Source: Paenibacillus rubinfantis
Lineage (GTDB): Bacteria > Bacillota > Bacilli > Paenibacillales > Paenibacillaceae
NCBI RefSeq assembly: GCF_001486505.1
Contig: NZ_LN909066.1
Location: 600,452-664,451 of the forward strand
Length of the DNA stretch: 64,000 nt
Direction of reading: 5' to 3'
Shown here piece by piece: positions 33,435 through 42,430 of the stretch. Below the pieces are notes generated by a model. The model did not search any database, had not been told where the DNA came from, and saw nothing but the letters and a program-made list of their open reading frames with translations. Positions within the stretch are counted from its first letter, which is position 1; each line of letters starts with the position of its first letter. The position numbers were made by a program, and so were the translations under genes.

Positions 33435-33446
33435 CATCCTTGACGG

Positions 33447-34466
33447 TTAACGCGCATAAGGATTAAATTCGTTCGTATACAGATCCTCCGGCTTCACTTG
33501 CCCCTCTTTTAGATCACCGCTCTGAACCAGCCAGTCGATCCACCGTTGATACTCCTCCGGCTCAATCACTCCCCCCTCTGTCGCTATCCCCGTACTCTTC
33601 CAGTACTTCAGATTAAGGGCCGCATCTTTGCCGTCTCTCTTGTCTACAATGCTTTCCATCCGTTGAATCACTTCTTCCCGCGGTGTGGTGCGTTCCCATT
33701 CGATCGCTTTGGCTACGCCTTCGACGAATTGCCTTACCGTGTTCGGGTTGTTCTTGATGTACTCCTCAGCGAAAAAATAGTCCCCCGCCGTAAATTCCGT
33801 CTGATAAATGTCGATATCCTTAAATAATTCGATGAGGCCGCCTTTTTCCAATGCTCGGTCTCTTGCCACGCCGCTTAATAGGACGGCGTCGATCTGCCCA
33901 CTGCGCAAGATTTGCTCCGCGTTTCCAGATGGTACGGTAACGAGGGTAACTTGACTGATTTCCTTGTCGGTTAATCCGCCTGCACGTAAATAATCCTTGG
34001 TCATAAACTCCAAATGCGCGCCTAACGTATTCACTCCCACCTTTTTGCCGATAAAATCTTTGGCCGTCTGGATCGGGCTGCCCTCCAACACATAAGCGCC
34101 GATATACGTATGTTTATCGCTGCCGTACGAGCCGATTACGGACTTGATCTTTACGTTCTGCGCCACTGATTTAATGATGGCCCCGTTAAAGGCGGAACCA
34201 AAATCCGTTTGCTTGGTCGCCGTCAATTGAATACTCTCCGGTCCCCCAGTGGTGCTGCCGATCGACTCCAGCTTCACCTCTCCCAAATAGCCAAGATCCT
34301 CAGCCAACTCCGGGAATGATACGCTGCCCGGTGCCGAGTTATATTGAAGCACCTTATCTTCTTCTCCCGTCGCCCCAACCCTGCCATCGATGCAACCTGA
34401 CAGCAAGGCTACGGCAAATAGTAGGGCTGCCAGCAGCGATGAAGATCTTCTCCATGATTTGAGCAT
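33447..34466 (-). CDS. Sulfonate/nitrate-type ABC transporter substrate-binding lipoprotein
   Basis: 339 residues. Signal peptide with lipobox LLSGC (Cys25). The fold is SsuA/TauA/NMT1-like: GSTTGGPESIQLTATKQTDFGSAFNGAII, GKKVGVNTLGAHLEFM, SGNAEQILRSGQIDAVLL. It binds a small sulfonate or related anion outside the membrane. It is the last gene of the operon ATPase-permease-monooxygenase-binding protein, all minus strand. The exact ligand is unknown. Confidence 0.85.
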   Translation of the reverse strand: MLKSWRRSSSLLAALLFAVALLSGCIDGRVGATGEEDKVLQYNSAPGSVSFPELAEDLGYLGEVKLESIGSTTGGPESIQLTATKQTDFGSAFNGAIIKSVAQNVKIKSVIGSYGSDKHTYIGAYVLEGSPIQTAKDFIGKKVGVNTLGAHLEFMTKDYLRAGGLTDKEISQVTLVTVPSGNAEQILRSGQIDAVLLSGVARDRALEKGGLIELFKDIDIYQTEFTAGDYFFAEEYIKNNPNTVRQFVEGVAKAIEWERTTPREEVIQRMESIVDKRDGKDAALNLKYWKSTGIATEGGVIEPEEYQRWIDWLVQSGDLKEGQVKPEDLYTNEFNPYAR

Positions 34467-34503
34467 TTTTGTACACCGACCTTTGATTTAGAGTGTTTGA
34501 TCA

Positions 34504-35853
34504 TTAGAGCTTAGCTGATTGCTCTTGCTTACGTTGGGGATAGGAAGGAATCGATAAACCTAGATTCCCCCGTAGGGTATGGCTCTCGTATTCCGTTCGG
34601 AACAACCCGCGTCGTTGTAATTCCGGAATGACCAGCTCGACGATGTCGCGAAGTCCTTCCGGGAACGTTGGCGGCATGATGTTAAAGCCGTCCGCCCCTT
34701 CATTGAAGAACCATTCCTCAAGTTGGTCCACGATCTGCCCCGGCGTCCCTACGATCTCCCGGTGTCCCCGTGCTCCTGCGATATGCTCATAGACTTCACG
34801 GATGGTGGTCAGTCCTTCCCTTTCGGCGAGCGCCCGGATCAGATTGGAGCGAATTTGCGGATTCGTCTTATCTTCCGATGTCGTGAATCCCGGCAATGGC
34901 GCATCCACATCATATCCCGTGAGGTCCGTTCCAATAAAGTTGGAGAGATATTCCAGACCTACCTCCGGCAAAATGTAACTGTTTAACTCCTTCCGCTTGG
35001 CGATGGCTTCCGCTTCCGTCTTCGCCACGGTGATAAATACCCCCGGCATAATCTTCAAATCCTCCGGCTTGCGGCCGTATTTCGCAAGGCGGCTCTTCAC
35101 ATCCCGATAGAACGTCTGGGTTTCCTCCAGCGTTTGCCATGCCGTAAAGATGACCTCTGCAGTTTTGGCCGCCAACTCCTTTCCCGCCTCCGACGATCCC
35201 GCTTGAACGATGACAGGATGCCCTTGCGGCGTCGAAGGCGCGTCCAGCAACCCCTGTACCTTGAACCATTCACCCTCGTGACTCAACGGATGAACCCTCT
35301 CAATGTCCAGCACTTGGCCCTGCTCCTTGTCGAGAATAACCGCCTCCCGCTCAATCGACAGCCAAAGCTGTTTCACCAGGTCCACAAACTCCTCCGCCCG
35401 TTCGTATCGACGCGCATGCTCGAGATGCTTCGGCTTACCGAACAGCAGCGATTCCTTCTCATTGGCCGATGTGACCACATTCCAAGCAGCGCGCCCTCTC
35501 GATAAATGATCGATCGCCGCAAACTTCCGCGCCACTTGATAGGGGTCGTTATAGGTTGTGGTCAGCGTGGCCGTCAGCCCGATGTGGCTCGTCACAGAGA
35601 CCAGTGACGCCAGGATGATCAGCGGATCCAGCTTCAGTGCCGAGGCTGCCTGGTTACCCGAAGGGCGTAGACCAAGAACATCCGCGAAGAAGATCATATC
35701 GAATTTTCCCCGCTCGGCTAACCGCGCCAATTCCTGCAAGTACTCGAGGTCGAAGGTGCGGTGGGCATCGGTTTGAGGGTGCCGCCAGCTGGCGACGTGG
35801 TGGCCCGGCAAATTAAAGAATGCTCCTAGTTTCATCTGCTTCTTTGTTGACAT
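34504..35853 (-). CDS. FMN-dependent LLM-class monooxygenase, NtaA/DszA/DmoA type
   Basis: 449 residues. NtaA/SnaA/DszA family features: LGAFFNLPGHHVASWRHP at the N-terminus, FDMIFFADVLGLR, HIGLTATLTTTYNDPYQVARKFA, and VTSANEKESLLFG. These enzymes use reduced FMN from a partner reductase to cleave C-S or C-N bonds, for example in sulfonates, sulfones or nitrilotriacetate. Placed between the permease and binding-protein genes of a sulfonate-type importer, it suggests sulfur scavenging. No flavin reductase is adjacent. ATG 35853 chosen for AGGAGTG 8 bases upstream. Confidence 0.87.
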   Translation of the reverse strand: MSTKKQMKLGAFFNLPGHHVASWRHPQTDAHRTFDLEYLQELARLAERGKFDMIFFADVLGLRPSGNQAASALKLDPLIILASLVSVTSHIGLTATLTTTYNDPYQVARKFAAIDHLSRGRAAWNVVTSANEKESLLFGKPKHLEHARRYERAEEFVDLVKQLWLSIEREAVILDKEQGQVLDIERVHPLSHEGEWFKVQGLLDAPSTPQGHPVIVQAGSSEAGKELAAKTAEVIFTAWQTLEETQTFYRDVKSRLAKYGRKPEDLKIMPGVFITVAKTEAEAIAKRKELNSYILPEVGLEYLSNFIGTDLTGYDVDAPLPGFTTSEDKTNPQIRSNLIRALAEREGLTTIREVYEHIAGARGHREIVGTPGQIVDQLEEWFFNEGADGFNIMPPTFPEGLRDIVELVIPELQRRGLFRTEYESHTLRGNLGLSIPSYPQRKQEQSAKL

Positions 35854-35945
35854 TTTCATCACTCCTAGTTTTCCAATTTGTTTAGTCATGTTTATACAAT
35901 TAAAAAAACGTCAATTGACGTGATTCCAACCCTAAAACTGATCCG

Positions 35946-36770
35946 CTATCCATTCATCGGTGAATTCCATTTCGATAACATGCGTTCCAAACTTACGAGA
36001 CCGTAATTAATGAGCAGTCCTAATAAAGAGATCGCAAGAATACCCGCGTACATCTTGGGGATTTGGAAGTTGTACTGCGAATACGTAATCAAATATCCGA
36101 GGCCTTCCTTGGCCCCAACCATCTCAGCGGCGATCAATACCAGAATGGCCCCTGTCCCCGCCATGCGGATTCCCGTGAAAATCGTCGGTACGGACGCAGG
36201 TAAAATCACCTTTAGGAATAGTTTAAAGGAGGACAGCTTCATGGACTTTGCCGATTTAATAAGCAGGGGATCGACATTACCGACAGCCGCAATCGTATTC
36301 AGGAGAATGGGCCAGGCGCAGGCAAACAGAACAATCGCAATTTTGGAGGTCTCCCCAATGCCAAGCAGCAGCATAAACACCGGGAGCAGCGCCAATGCCG
36401 CGGTATTCCGGAAGAGTTCAAGCACGGGATTCAGAAGCTCCCGGGCAACGGGGTACCAGCCGATGATCAAACCCAGCGGAATCGCTACAAGAAGCGCCAA
36501 TGAGAATCCGGTTAGAGATCGAAGAATGCTGGCCGAAAAATGCTGAAGCAGCTCTCCAGATCCAACTAACTGCCCTAATGACCCGATCACCTCGGTGAAG
36601 GGAGGTAAAAATGCCGGATCCACCAATCCCAACCGCGGAGCCATTTCCCAGAACACAAAGAATCCGATCAAAACAATGGATTGCCTTAGCAATTTACGCA
36701 GACTCGATATAAGAGCCAATCTTACATTTCTTCCTGTCCATCGTGCGGGTACGGACTTTACGGTATCCAC
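35946..36770 (-). CDS. ABC transporter permease, SsuC/TauC type
   Basis: 274 residues with six transmembrane helices. The EAA loop is visible around AAEMVGAKEGLGYLITYSQ, as in sulfonate/nitrate/taurine permeases. Start is GTG, with AAAGGAG about 10 bases upstream. The gene lies 21 bases after the ATPase gene. Confidence 0.88.
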   Translation of the reverse strand: MDTVKSVPARWTGRNVRLALISSLRKLLRQSIVLIGFFVFWEMAPRLGLVDPAFLPPFTEVIGSLGQLVGSGELLQHFSASILRSLTGFSLALLVAIPLGLIIGWYPVARELLNPVLELFRNTAALALLPVFMLLLGIGETSKIAIVLFACAWPILLNTIAAVGNVDPLLIKSAKSMKLSSFKLFLKVILPASVPTIFTGIRMAGTGAILVLIAAEMVGAKEGLGYLITYSQYNFQIPKMYAGILAISLLGLLINYGLVSLERMLSKWNSPMNG

Positions 36771-36791
36771 TTGGATCCACTCCTTTTTCGT

Positions 36792-37601
36792 TTAAATATA
36801 GGCTCCCTCATACACCGGTTGGTGAAGCAGGTTCCATACTTCATGGCGAAGCTTGACAAAATCGGGATGAGAGCGAACATCCTCATCATCCAGCCTCGAC
36901 TTGAGAGGAACATCCACGATATGCCGCACTGTTCCTGGCCCCGGCGTCAGGACAATGACGCGTTCTCCAAGATAGACCGCTTCATCAATTCCGTGAGTGA
37001 TAAAGAGGATCGTTTTTTTCGTTTGCTGCCAAATTCGCAACAGCTCGCTCTGCAATGACTCGCGGGTCTGCGCATCGAGAGCCGCAAACGGTTCATCCAT
37101 CAGCAACACATCCGGATCAAACGCCAAACTGCGGGCGATCGCCACGCGTTGCTTCATTCCTCCGGAGAGCTCATGCGGGTACCGGTCCGCGAAGGTGGCC
37201 AGCCCGACAAGCGACAGAAAATGATTGGCTTGCTCCCTTCGTTCCCGTTTCGGGATCCCTTTCGCCTCTAAGCCGAACTCAATATTGCCCCGCGCCGTTT
37301 TCCAAGGAAATAAGGCATATTGTTGAAAAACGATCCCCCGATCCAGACCGGGACCCTTGATTTCTTCCCCATCCATCAAGATCCTCCCGCGTGTTGGGGC
37401 GGACAATCCGCTGATCATATCCAGCAGCGTGGACTTTCCGCAGCCGCTTGGTCCAACCAGTGTCAGGAATTCGCCTTCCCGCACGGCGAAATTCAAATCC
37501 TTGACGGCTGTAAATAATTGAGCCGCACCGTTTTTTTTCAGGTCGCGTACCGTAAAGGTCTTCGTGACGCTTTCGAACCTGATTTTTTCCTTATCCGCCA
37601 T
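36792..37601 (-). CDS. ABC transporter ATP-binding protein, SsuB/TauB type
   Basis: 269 residues. Walker A GPSGCGKSTLLD, Q-loop VFQQYALFPW, signature LSGGMKQRVAIARSL, Walker B DVLLMDEPFAALD, and switch His in FITHGIDEAV. First gene of the sulfonate-type operon. Of two close ATGs, 37601 is preferred because GGAGG lies 9 bases upstream; 37607 would leave only 3. Confidence 0.9.
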   Translation of the reverse strand: MADKEKIRFESVTKTFTVRDLKKNGAAQLFTAVKDLNFAVREGEFLTLVGPSGCGKSTLLDMISGLSAPTRGRILMDGEEIKGPGLDRGIVFQQYALFPWKTARGNIEFGLEAKGIPKRERREQANHFLSLVGLATFADRYPHELSGGMKQRVAIARSLAFDPDVLLMDEPFAALDAQTRESLQSELLRIWQQTKKTILFITHGIDEAVYLGERVIVLTPGPGTVRHIVDVPLKSRLDDEDVRSHPDFVKLRHEVWNLLHQPVYEGAYI

Positions 37602-37637
37602 CCCCATCTTCCTCCCATCGTCACGGGGTCATCCAAC

Positions 37638-37705
37638 AAAAAAAGCCCAGGAGACAAGACGATTCACGTCTGTCTGCTGAGCCTCCGGTGACCCGGTCAG
37701 CGATA
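37638..37705 (-). promoter_or_regulatory. Leader with intrinsic terminator ahead of the sulfonate operon
   Basis: On the minus strand, a CCGG-TGAC-type small hairpin region (37703-37684) is followed by a long hairpin (arms 37682-37667 and 37661-37645, loop of five bases) and seven T (37644-37638). The terminator lies about 35 bases upstream of the first gene, downstream of the promoter, so readthrough must be conditional or partial. The sequence did not match S-box, T-box or other leaders known to me. Confidence 0.6.
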
Positions 37706-37734
37706 TTTAAAATTCCAACTATTTTGATGTGAAT

Positions 37735-37762
37735 ATATTACCATTTTGAAATGTGTTGTCAA
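37735..37762 (-). promoter_or_regulatory. Promoter of the sulfonate operon
   Basis: Minus strand: TTGACA (37762-37757), a 16-base spacer, TAATAT (37740-37735). It places the transcription start about 10 bases before the leader hairpins. Confidence 0.65.
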
Positions 37763-37822
37763 CCCTCCCCATTTCCTATTCATGCTGGGGCCTGATCTTG
37801 GTCTTGAACCTGAGTCTAGATC

Positions 37823-37851
37823 GAAAATGTTGTATTTGCTACACTATTTTC
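37823..37851. repeat. ATGTTGTA-type hairpin repeat
   Basis: GAAAATGTTGTA, loop TTTGC, then TACACTATTTTC: 10 of 12 positions pair. Same family as the copies at 39589, 39643, 62264 and the one split by the IS. Confidence 0.65.
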
Positions 37852-37891
37852 AGTGTGAAAACCTTGAGATTGCGAAAAATGTTGTATTTAG

Positions 37892-39547
37892 GAGTCAATT
37901 TCATAATTCAGTTTGCTGGAGGGCATGCTTGCCCAAAATTCGAGATCGTTTTTTATAAAAATCAGGCGACTTGCCGGTGCTGACTCAACTGCTTGTTCAA
38001 CTTGTCTAAGGCAAACTTACTGAGATTATAAGCCAACGTGCTTAACTGAAAGTCGACGCTCGCTCGAACACCGCGGTGACGTGTGCGTCTCATTCCGAAA
38101 TACTCCTTGAGGTAGGCAAATACGCGCTCCACAGCAGTTCGTTTCTTGTACAGCTTCACAAAGCTCTCGCTTCCTCTTGCCGGATAGGTGTGCTTGCGCA
38201 GATCCGTTTCAATGCGGATCTTAAAGACCTTCTGGCAGCTGGACTCGGCAAATGGGCAATCCTTGCACTCGTTTGGCCGAGTATATCGAAGTGTCTCGTA
38301 TTTGGTGTCAAAACTGTCATAGCGGTAGGCATGCCCCTCCTTGCAAACGGGACTGTAATCCCGGTTCATTCCCTCGGGAGGTTCCGTATGGTGGATTATA
38401 TCAATGACCGGGTAGGCGCCTAGCGAGTGAATTAACTGGTAGACCGCCTTGCTGTCGTAGCCTTTGTCTCCTAAGACGTGCTTCACTTTAAGCATAGGGA
38501 ACTTCAGCGGCAGGCCCTTAAGCAGCAAAATCGCCATTCGTTGGTCGTTTGGGTTCGCCGAGCTGAACACACCGCTGAGAATGTATTGGCTGTCGGTATC
38601 CACTAATATATTCGCCTTGAAACCATACCAGCTGGTGAGCCTGCCTTTAGAGTTCTTTTTGTCACAGCGTGCGGCCTGCCTAGGCAATGCAGCGAGCAGT
38701 TCATCGTATGTGGAGGACAGCATGTCCTCCACTTTCTTCTCAAACGGCCCTAGGCTCGCTTCGTAAGCCTCCCGTTCCTTACGCCGACGCTCTGTTTCTT
38801 CAGCAGAGGCGCGCCCGCGCGGGTAGGTCGGTTTCCTAGGCCGTTCGCTCACGGGTGGGGGTTGCGACTCGGTGACATCCAATTTGAGTTGTTCTAACTC
38901 CGGTGTCTTACTTTGTTTTTTGGAACGTCGAGCGGCCCGTCGCTTGGATGCGGACTCGCTGAATTGGCAGTCCCAAGCTTCGACGATCGAGGAGTCGACG
39001 GCGATATGCGTACCAGATACGAATCCTTCTTCTAAGGCGGACAGTACTAGACGGTCCTGTAACTTCTCAAGAAGTCCATTTTGTTGCAGCGCATGGATCA
39101 GTCTCGAATAGGAAGCTTCGCTCGGTATGCGATTGGAACCGGTAAACCGACACTGGATTCGAAATTCTTCGCTGGACTTGAGCCGCTTAACCAGGGCGGA
39201 CACAAATTCTATACCTTCCATTTTTGCGATGAGCAGCGAATAGATCATGGCCGGCACGTTCAATTCCTCCGGTCGCCCACGGCCGTGTTTTTTACTTAGC
39301 GATTGCATAACCGGAGCGAGGTTCAAATGCTCGAAGATCTGGCTATATCTATCTTCAGGTTGCATTTGTAACAATTCCTCGAAGGAAAACAGTTCTATTT
39401 GGCGAATTGAATAGATAGGGGTTACCTCCTTTTTTTTCTCTCGGGTTTGGTTTGGTTACCTGTTAATTCGAGATTTGGGGAGGTACTCCCTTTTCTATGA
39501 CCAAAATATCCAGCTAGATCAACGGCTTTGAATTATGAAATTGACTC
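37892..39547 (-). mobile_element. Complete insertion sequence (IS1182-like), 1656 bp
   Basis: Both ends are perfect 19-base inverted repeats: GAGTCAATTTCATAATTCA at 37892-37910 and its complement at 39529-39547. The element is flanked by a 5-base target duplication TTTAG (37887-37891 and 39548-39552). One intact transposase gene fills it. Removing the IS and one TTTAG restores TGTTGTA-TTTAG-TACAACA, a 7-bp hairpin with a 5-base loop, so insertion was exactly in the loop. Confidence 0.9.
37962..39365 (-). CDS. IS1182-like DDE transposase
   Basis: 467 residues, apparently intact. N-terminal domain (DRYSQIFEHLNLAPVMQSLSK) and catalytic part with THIAVDSSIVEAWD (first Asp), VKHVLGDKGYDS (second Asp), and KKRTAVERVFAYLKEYFGMRRTRHRG (Glu, YREK-like region). 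A Cys-rich patch (CKDCPFAESSC) is typical of IS1182. ATG at 39365 is supported by GAGGAA 10 bases upstream. No frameshift or stop is visible, so the element may still be mobile. Confidence 0.9.
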   Translation of the reverse strand: MQPEDRYSQIFEHLNLAPVMQSLSKKHGRGRPEELNVPAMIYSLLIAKMEGIEFVSALVKRLKSSEEFRIQCRFTGSNRIPSEASYSRLIHALQQNGLLEKLQDRLVLSALEEGFVSGTHIAVDSSIVEAWDCQFSESASKRRAARRSKKQSKTPELEQLKLDVTESQPPPVSERPRKPTYPRGRASAEETERRRKEREAYEASLGPFEKKVEDMLSSTYDELLAALPRQAARCDKKNSKGRLTSWYGFKANILVDTDSQYILSGVFSSANPNDQRMAILLLKGLPLKFPMLKVKHVLGDKGYDSKAVYQLIHSLGAYPVIDIIHHTEPPEGMNRDYSPVCKEGHAYRYDSFDTKYETLRYTRPNECKDCPFAESSCQKVFKIRIETDLRKHTYPARGSESFVKLYKKRTAVERVFAYLKEYFGMRRTRHRGVRASVDFQLSTLAYNLSKFALDKLNKQLSQHRQVA

Positions 39548-39588
39548 TTTAGTACAACAATTTCAGCTACAATTGGCTTCCAGCCGCT

Positions 39589-39615
39589 AAAATGTTGCAA
39601 CTTCTACAACATTTT
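39589..39615. repeat. ATGTTGTA-type hairpin repeat
   Basis: AAAATGTTGCA, loop ACTTC, TACAACATTTT: 10 of 11 pairs with one G-T type mismatch. Confidence 0.7.
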
Positions 39616-39642
39616 CTGCCAACCGGCTTAGGACAAGCGGAT

Positions 39643-39665
39643 AATGTTGTATAAAATGCAACATT
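39643..39665. repeat. ATGTTGTA-type hairpin repeat
   Basis: AATGTTGTA, loop TAAAA, TGCAACATT; again a five-base loop, 28 bases after the previous copy. Confidence 0.7.
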
Positions 39666-39699
39666 TCCACCCCTTGTACGAGATGATCGGCCTAATCAA

Positions 39700-39741
39700 A
39701 ACAAAAAGCCGAGCTGGAATACCTCCCTGCTCGGCTTGTTT
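39700..39741 (-). terminator. Terminator after pfkA
   Basis: Minus strand AAGCCGAGCAGGGAGG folds to CCAGCTCGGCTTTTTG. T run on the minus strand. Confidence 0.8.
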
Positions 39742-39761
39742 GGCGATACAAATCAATATGA

Positions 39762-40733
39762 TTACTGCGACAACCGCGAAGCCAGCTCGTAAAGTTCCAT
39801 GTTAAACGGCTTCTTCGTGGCGACGACCTTCTCGATGTCGGTCAGCACCATTTCGCCGCCGATCATGCCGCAGGCTTTGTTCGATTCGCCGGCGATCAGG
39901 CTGCGCACGGCAAAGTCGCCGAGGCGGCTGGCCAGGTTACGGTCGAACGGCGTTGGCGATCCGCCGCGTTGGATATGGCCCAGCACGGTCGCACGCGGCT
40001 CTACGGAAGGTTGGCGCTGCTTGATCGCTTGCACTACGTCCTCGCCGCTGCCCACGCCTTCAGCCACGATCACGATGCTGTGGCGTTTGCCTTTTTCGAA
40101 GTTTTGCTTCATGCGATCCGCCACTTCGTTCAGGTCAAACGGCACCTCCGGAACGAGGATCGTTTCGGCACCTGCAGCCAAACCGGCATGCAGCGCGATA
40201 TCGCCGCAATGACGGCCCATAACCTCAACCACAGAAGCCCGCTCATGGGAAGACATCGTATCGCGCAGTTTGTTCACCGCGTCTACAACAATGCTAACCG
40301 CCGTATCAAACCCAATTGTATAGTCCGTAAACGAAATGTCATTGTCGATCGTGCCTGGCAGCCCCATCGTTTTGATGCCCAGTTTGCTCAGCTTCTCTGC
40401 CCCTTGGTAGGAACCGTCGCCGCCGATAACTACCAGGCCGTCGATGCCGTGCTCACGCAAAATATCCGCGCCCTGCTGTTGGCCTTCCGGCGTCTTAAAC
40501 TCCAGGCAACGTGCGGACTGAAGAATCGTCCCCCCGCGCTGAATGATATCGCCGACACTGCGAATGTCCATTTGGAAAATGTCATTATTGAGCAGCCCAT
40601 GATAGCCGCGTTGAATGCCGTACACTTCCAGGCCGTAAAACAACCCGCTCCGTACAACGGCGCGTACGGCCGCGTTCATGCCCTGAGAGTCTCCTCCGCT
40701 GGTAAGCACTGCGATTTTTTTAACTGCTGACAT
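39762..40733 (-). CDS. pfkA: ATP-dependent 6-phosphofructokinase
   Basis: 323 residues. VLTSGGDSQGMNAAVRAVVR (ATP site), GDGSYQGAEKL, GLPGTIDNDISFTDYTIGFDTA with the catalytic Asp, and LGHIQRGGSPTPFDR. It phosphorylates fructose 6-phosphate in glycolysis. The glycine-rich loop reads GGDSQGMN where many bacterial enzymes have GGDSPGMN. Start has AGGAGGAATT. No pyk gene follows, unlike B. subtilis. Confidence 0.93.
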   Translation of the reverse strand: MSAVKKIAVLTSGGDSQGMNAAVRAVVRSGLFYGLEVYGIQRGYHGLLNNDIFQMDIRSVGDIIQRGGTILQSARCLEFKTPEGQQQGADILREHGIDGLVVIGGDGSYQGAEKLSKLGIKTMGLPGTIDNDISFTDYTIGFDTAVSIVVDAVNKLRDTMSSHERASVVEVMGRHCGDIALHAGLAAGAETILVPEVPFDLNEVADRMKQNFEKGKRHSIVIVAEGVGSGEDVVQAIKQRQPSVEPRATVLGHIQRGGSPTPFDRNLASRLGDFAVRSLIAGESNKACGMIGGEMVLTDIEKVVATKKPFNMELYELASRLSQ

Positions 40734-40781
40734 GATAATTCCTCCTAAATCGGTTGTAAGTAAGTAGTACTTCCCAAATTG

Positions 40782-41861
40782 TTAAAGATGCTTGCGAATC
40801 CACAGGCTGTTAGCGAAGAAGAACAACCGCATCAGCGGGCTCCGGCGCATCAACCGTCTGGATACCTCGCGGATTTCGTCCTGCTGGCTGACCTTGGGGT
40901 CAGATAAATATAGGGCCAGCAAGCCTTCAATGATCATCCTATGAAACGAAGAAGCGGGCAACATACGGATATCCTGCCGCGCTCCCTCGACGATCAACGT
41001 GATACGGCCCAACATCGTTTCCTTGCTATCATAGTAACTGCAAAAGTTCAAATCCCCGCCAAGCTCATCCTCCGCTTGATCGATCAAATAGTCCAGCATG
41101 ATATGTAGACCGCAGACATGCGGAAAATAAGCGTCGTGGATCGTTTTGGCGCTTTTTTCGTCCAACTCGTCGTGACTTGCCGCCAAAAACAGCATAAAGA
41201 CGCCCAGGGTTGAACCCGTCGCCGCCGCGAACTCGTTCCAATGCAAATGCGGCGCACGGTATTCGTGGTTTGCCCACCAGCTAAGCAGCTTGGCTTCGCG
41301 CTCCTTCGGATCGATGTGCTTGTACACCTGCAAGTCGGTATAAAGTCCTACGAGATCAACGATGAACGGCATCGCCGCCGGATATCCGCGAAGCTCGGCG
41401 ATATGCGCCCGGCAAGTGCCGACCAGCCGGTGCAGATAACCGCCGTCGTCCTGCTCCTCGCGAAGGGCATAATAGTTCTGCATCGACGCTTCCGGATTCA
41501 CCGCATCCAGCATGCTCTGATGCAGAAGCCGGAAATCCGCGGGATCCTTGGACGTGCTCCGGTCACATAAATTATCCAAATAATCGCTGATAGTTTGAAA
41601 CGCAACGATAAGAGGGATTAATACATGGCGCATCGGCAAGTTAGCGGCTGCATAAACCGCGCCTCCCTGGCAATGGAACTCTTTCGTGGCGATGCTGGCC
41701 AACGCCTGCCGCCTTAGCTCAGGGTCAGGGATCGCTTCGGCATCCTTCTTCCAACGGTCCAACTCCTGACGGACATCCGGCAAAATAAACTTATAAACCC
41801 GGCTCATCAGCCGGATCGGCTCCTTCGGGAATTGGTTTCGGCTTTGCTCTAGTTCAATCAA
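40782..41861 (-). CDS. ytpB: Tetraprenyl-beta-curcumene synthase, YtpB (DUF2600)
   Basis: 359 residues, all helical. The DUF2600 pattern is clear: SRVYKFILPDVRQELDRWKKDAEAIPDPELRRQALASI and SDYLDNLCDRS, whose acidic DYLDNLCD cluster is the candidate metal-diphosphate site; HIMLDYLIDQAED is a second. It converts long-chain prenyl diphosphate (tetraprenyl) into a C35 terpene. Start is TTG with GGAGG 7 bases upstream. Confidence 0.88.
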   Translation of the reverse strand: MIELEQSRNQFPKEPIRLMSRVYKFILPDVRQELDRWKKDAEAIPDPELRRQALASIATKEFHCQGGAVYAAANLPMRHVLIPLIVAFQTISDYLDNLCDRSTSKDPADFRLLHQSMLDAVNPEASMQNYYALREEQDDGGYLHRLVGTCRAHIAELRGYPAAMPFIVDLVGLYTDLQVYKHIDPKEREAKLLSWWANHEYRAPHLHWNEFAAATGSTLGVFMLFLAASHDELDEKSAKTIHDAYFPHVCGLHIMLDYLIDQAEDELGGDLNFCSYYDSKETMLGRITLIVEGARQDIRMLPASSFHRMIIEGLLALYLSDPKVSQQDEIREVSRRLMRRSPLMRLFFFANSLWIRKHL

Positions 41862-41952
41862 TGGCCTGCCTCCACTGCGATGTTAAATACGGCCTATCTG
41901 AAAACCATTCTATATTATAATATGATCCAACTTTTAGCACAAATAAACAAAA

Positions 41953-42270
41953 TCACAAATGCCTTTTGACCGAGGGCTCCTCCTGGGTTGTGCGGTACCA
42001 GATATGCAGGTCGTTGATCCGGCTGGCTAGCTCGGCGATCTCGCCGTTAAGCCGGCAGCTTCGCTCGAAATCGGCCTCATTGTTCATTTCCCCCAGCTTA
42101 TGCTCGATCGAACGTTCCAGCACCATCACCTTACTCGGAATCCGCCCGCGAATCTCCTCCCAATAGGTGATCATCGCCAGCCGTTCCTCCAGCTCGTACT
42201 CGTCAAAAGGACGCTCCAGCACCGGCACGGGGATGCCCAGACGTTCATCGTAAACAAAACAATCATTCAT
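41953..42270 (-). CDS. Conserved-looking helical protein, unknown function
   Basis: 105 residues, charged, predicted helical (LEERLAMITYWEEIRGRIPSKVMVLERSIEHKL). No domain recognised and no membrane segment. AAAGGAGG lies about 8 bases before the ATG. It is in the same orientation as ytpB, 91 bases upstream. Confidence 0.6.
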   Translation of the reverse strand: MNDCFVYDERLGIPVPVLERPFDEYELEERLAMITYWEEIRGRIPSKVMVLERSIEHKLGEMNNEADFERSCRLNGEIAELASRINDLHIWYRTTQEEPSVKRHL

Positions 42271-42430
42271 GGCGATGCCTCCTTTACATTCATTATATAA
42301 GATTTAAGTAAACGAAACGTAAATTTTATTGCCGCCGAACCTCGTGATTTCTGGTATACTTGCAAGCATATCAACCAATACCGAAATACCGCACAATGAT
42401 CTGATTGCAGAAACGGAGTATGTAAACCCC

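Noticed and set aside
37746..37983. Two short plus-strand frames beside the IS
   Set aside because: They overlap the sulfonate promoter and the left end of the IS, with no ribosome site or homology.
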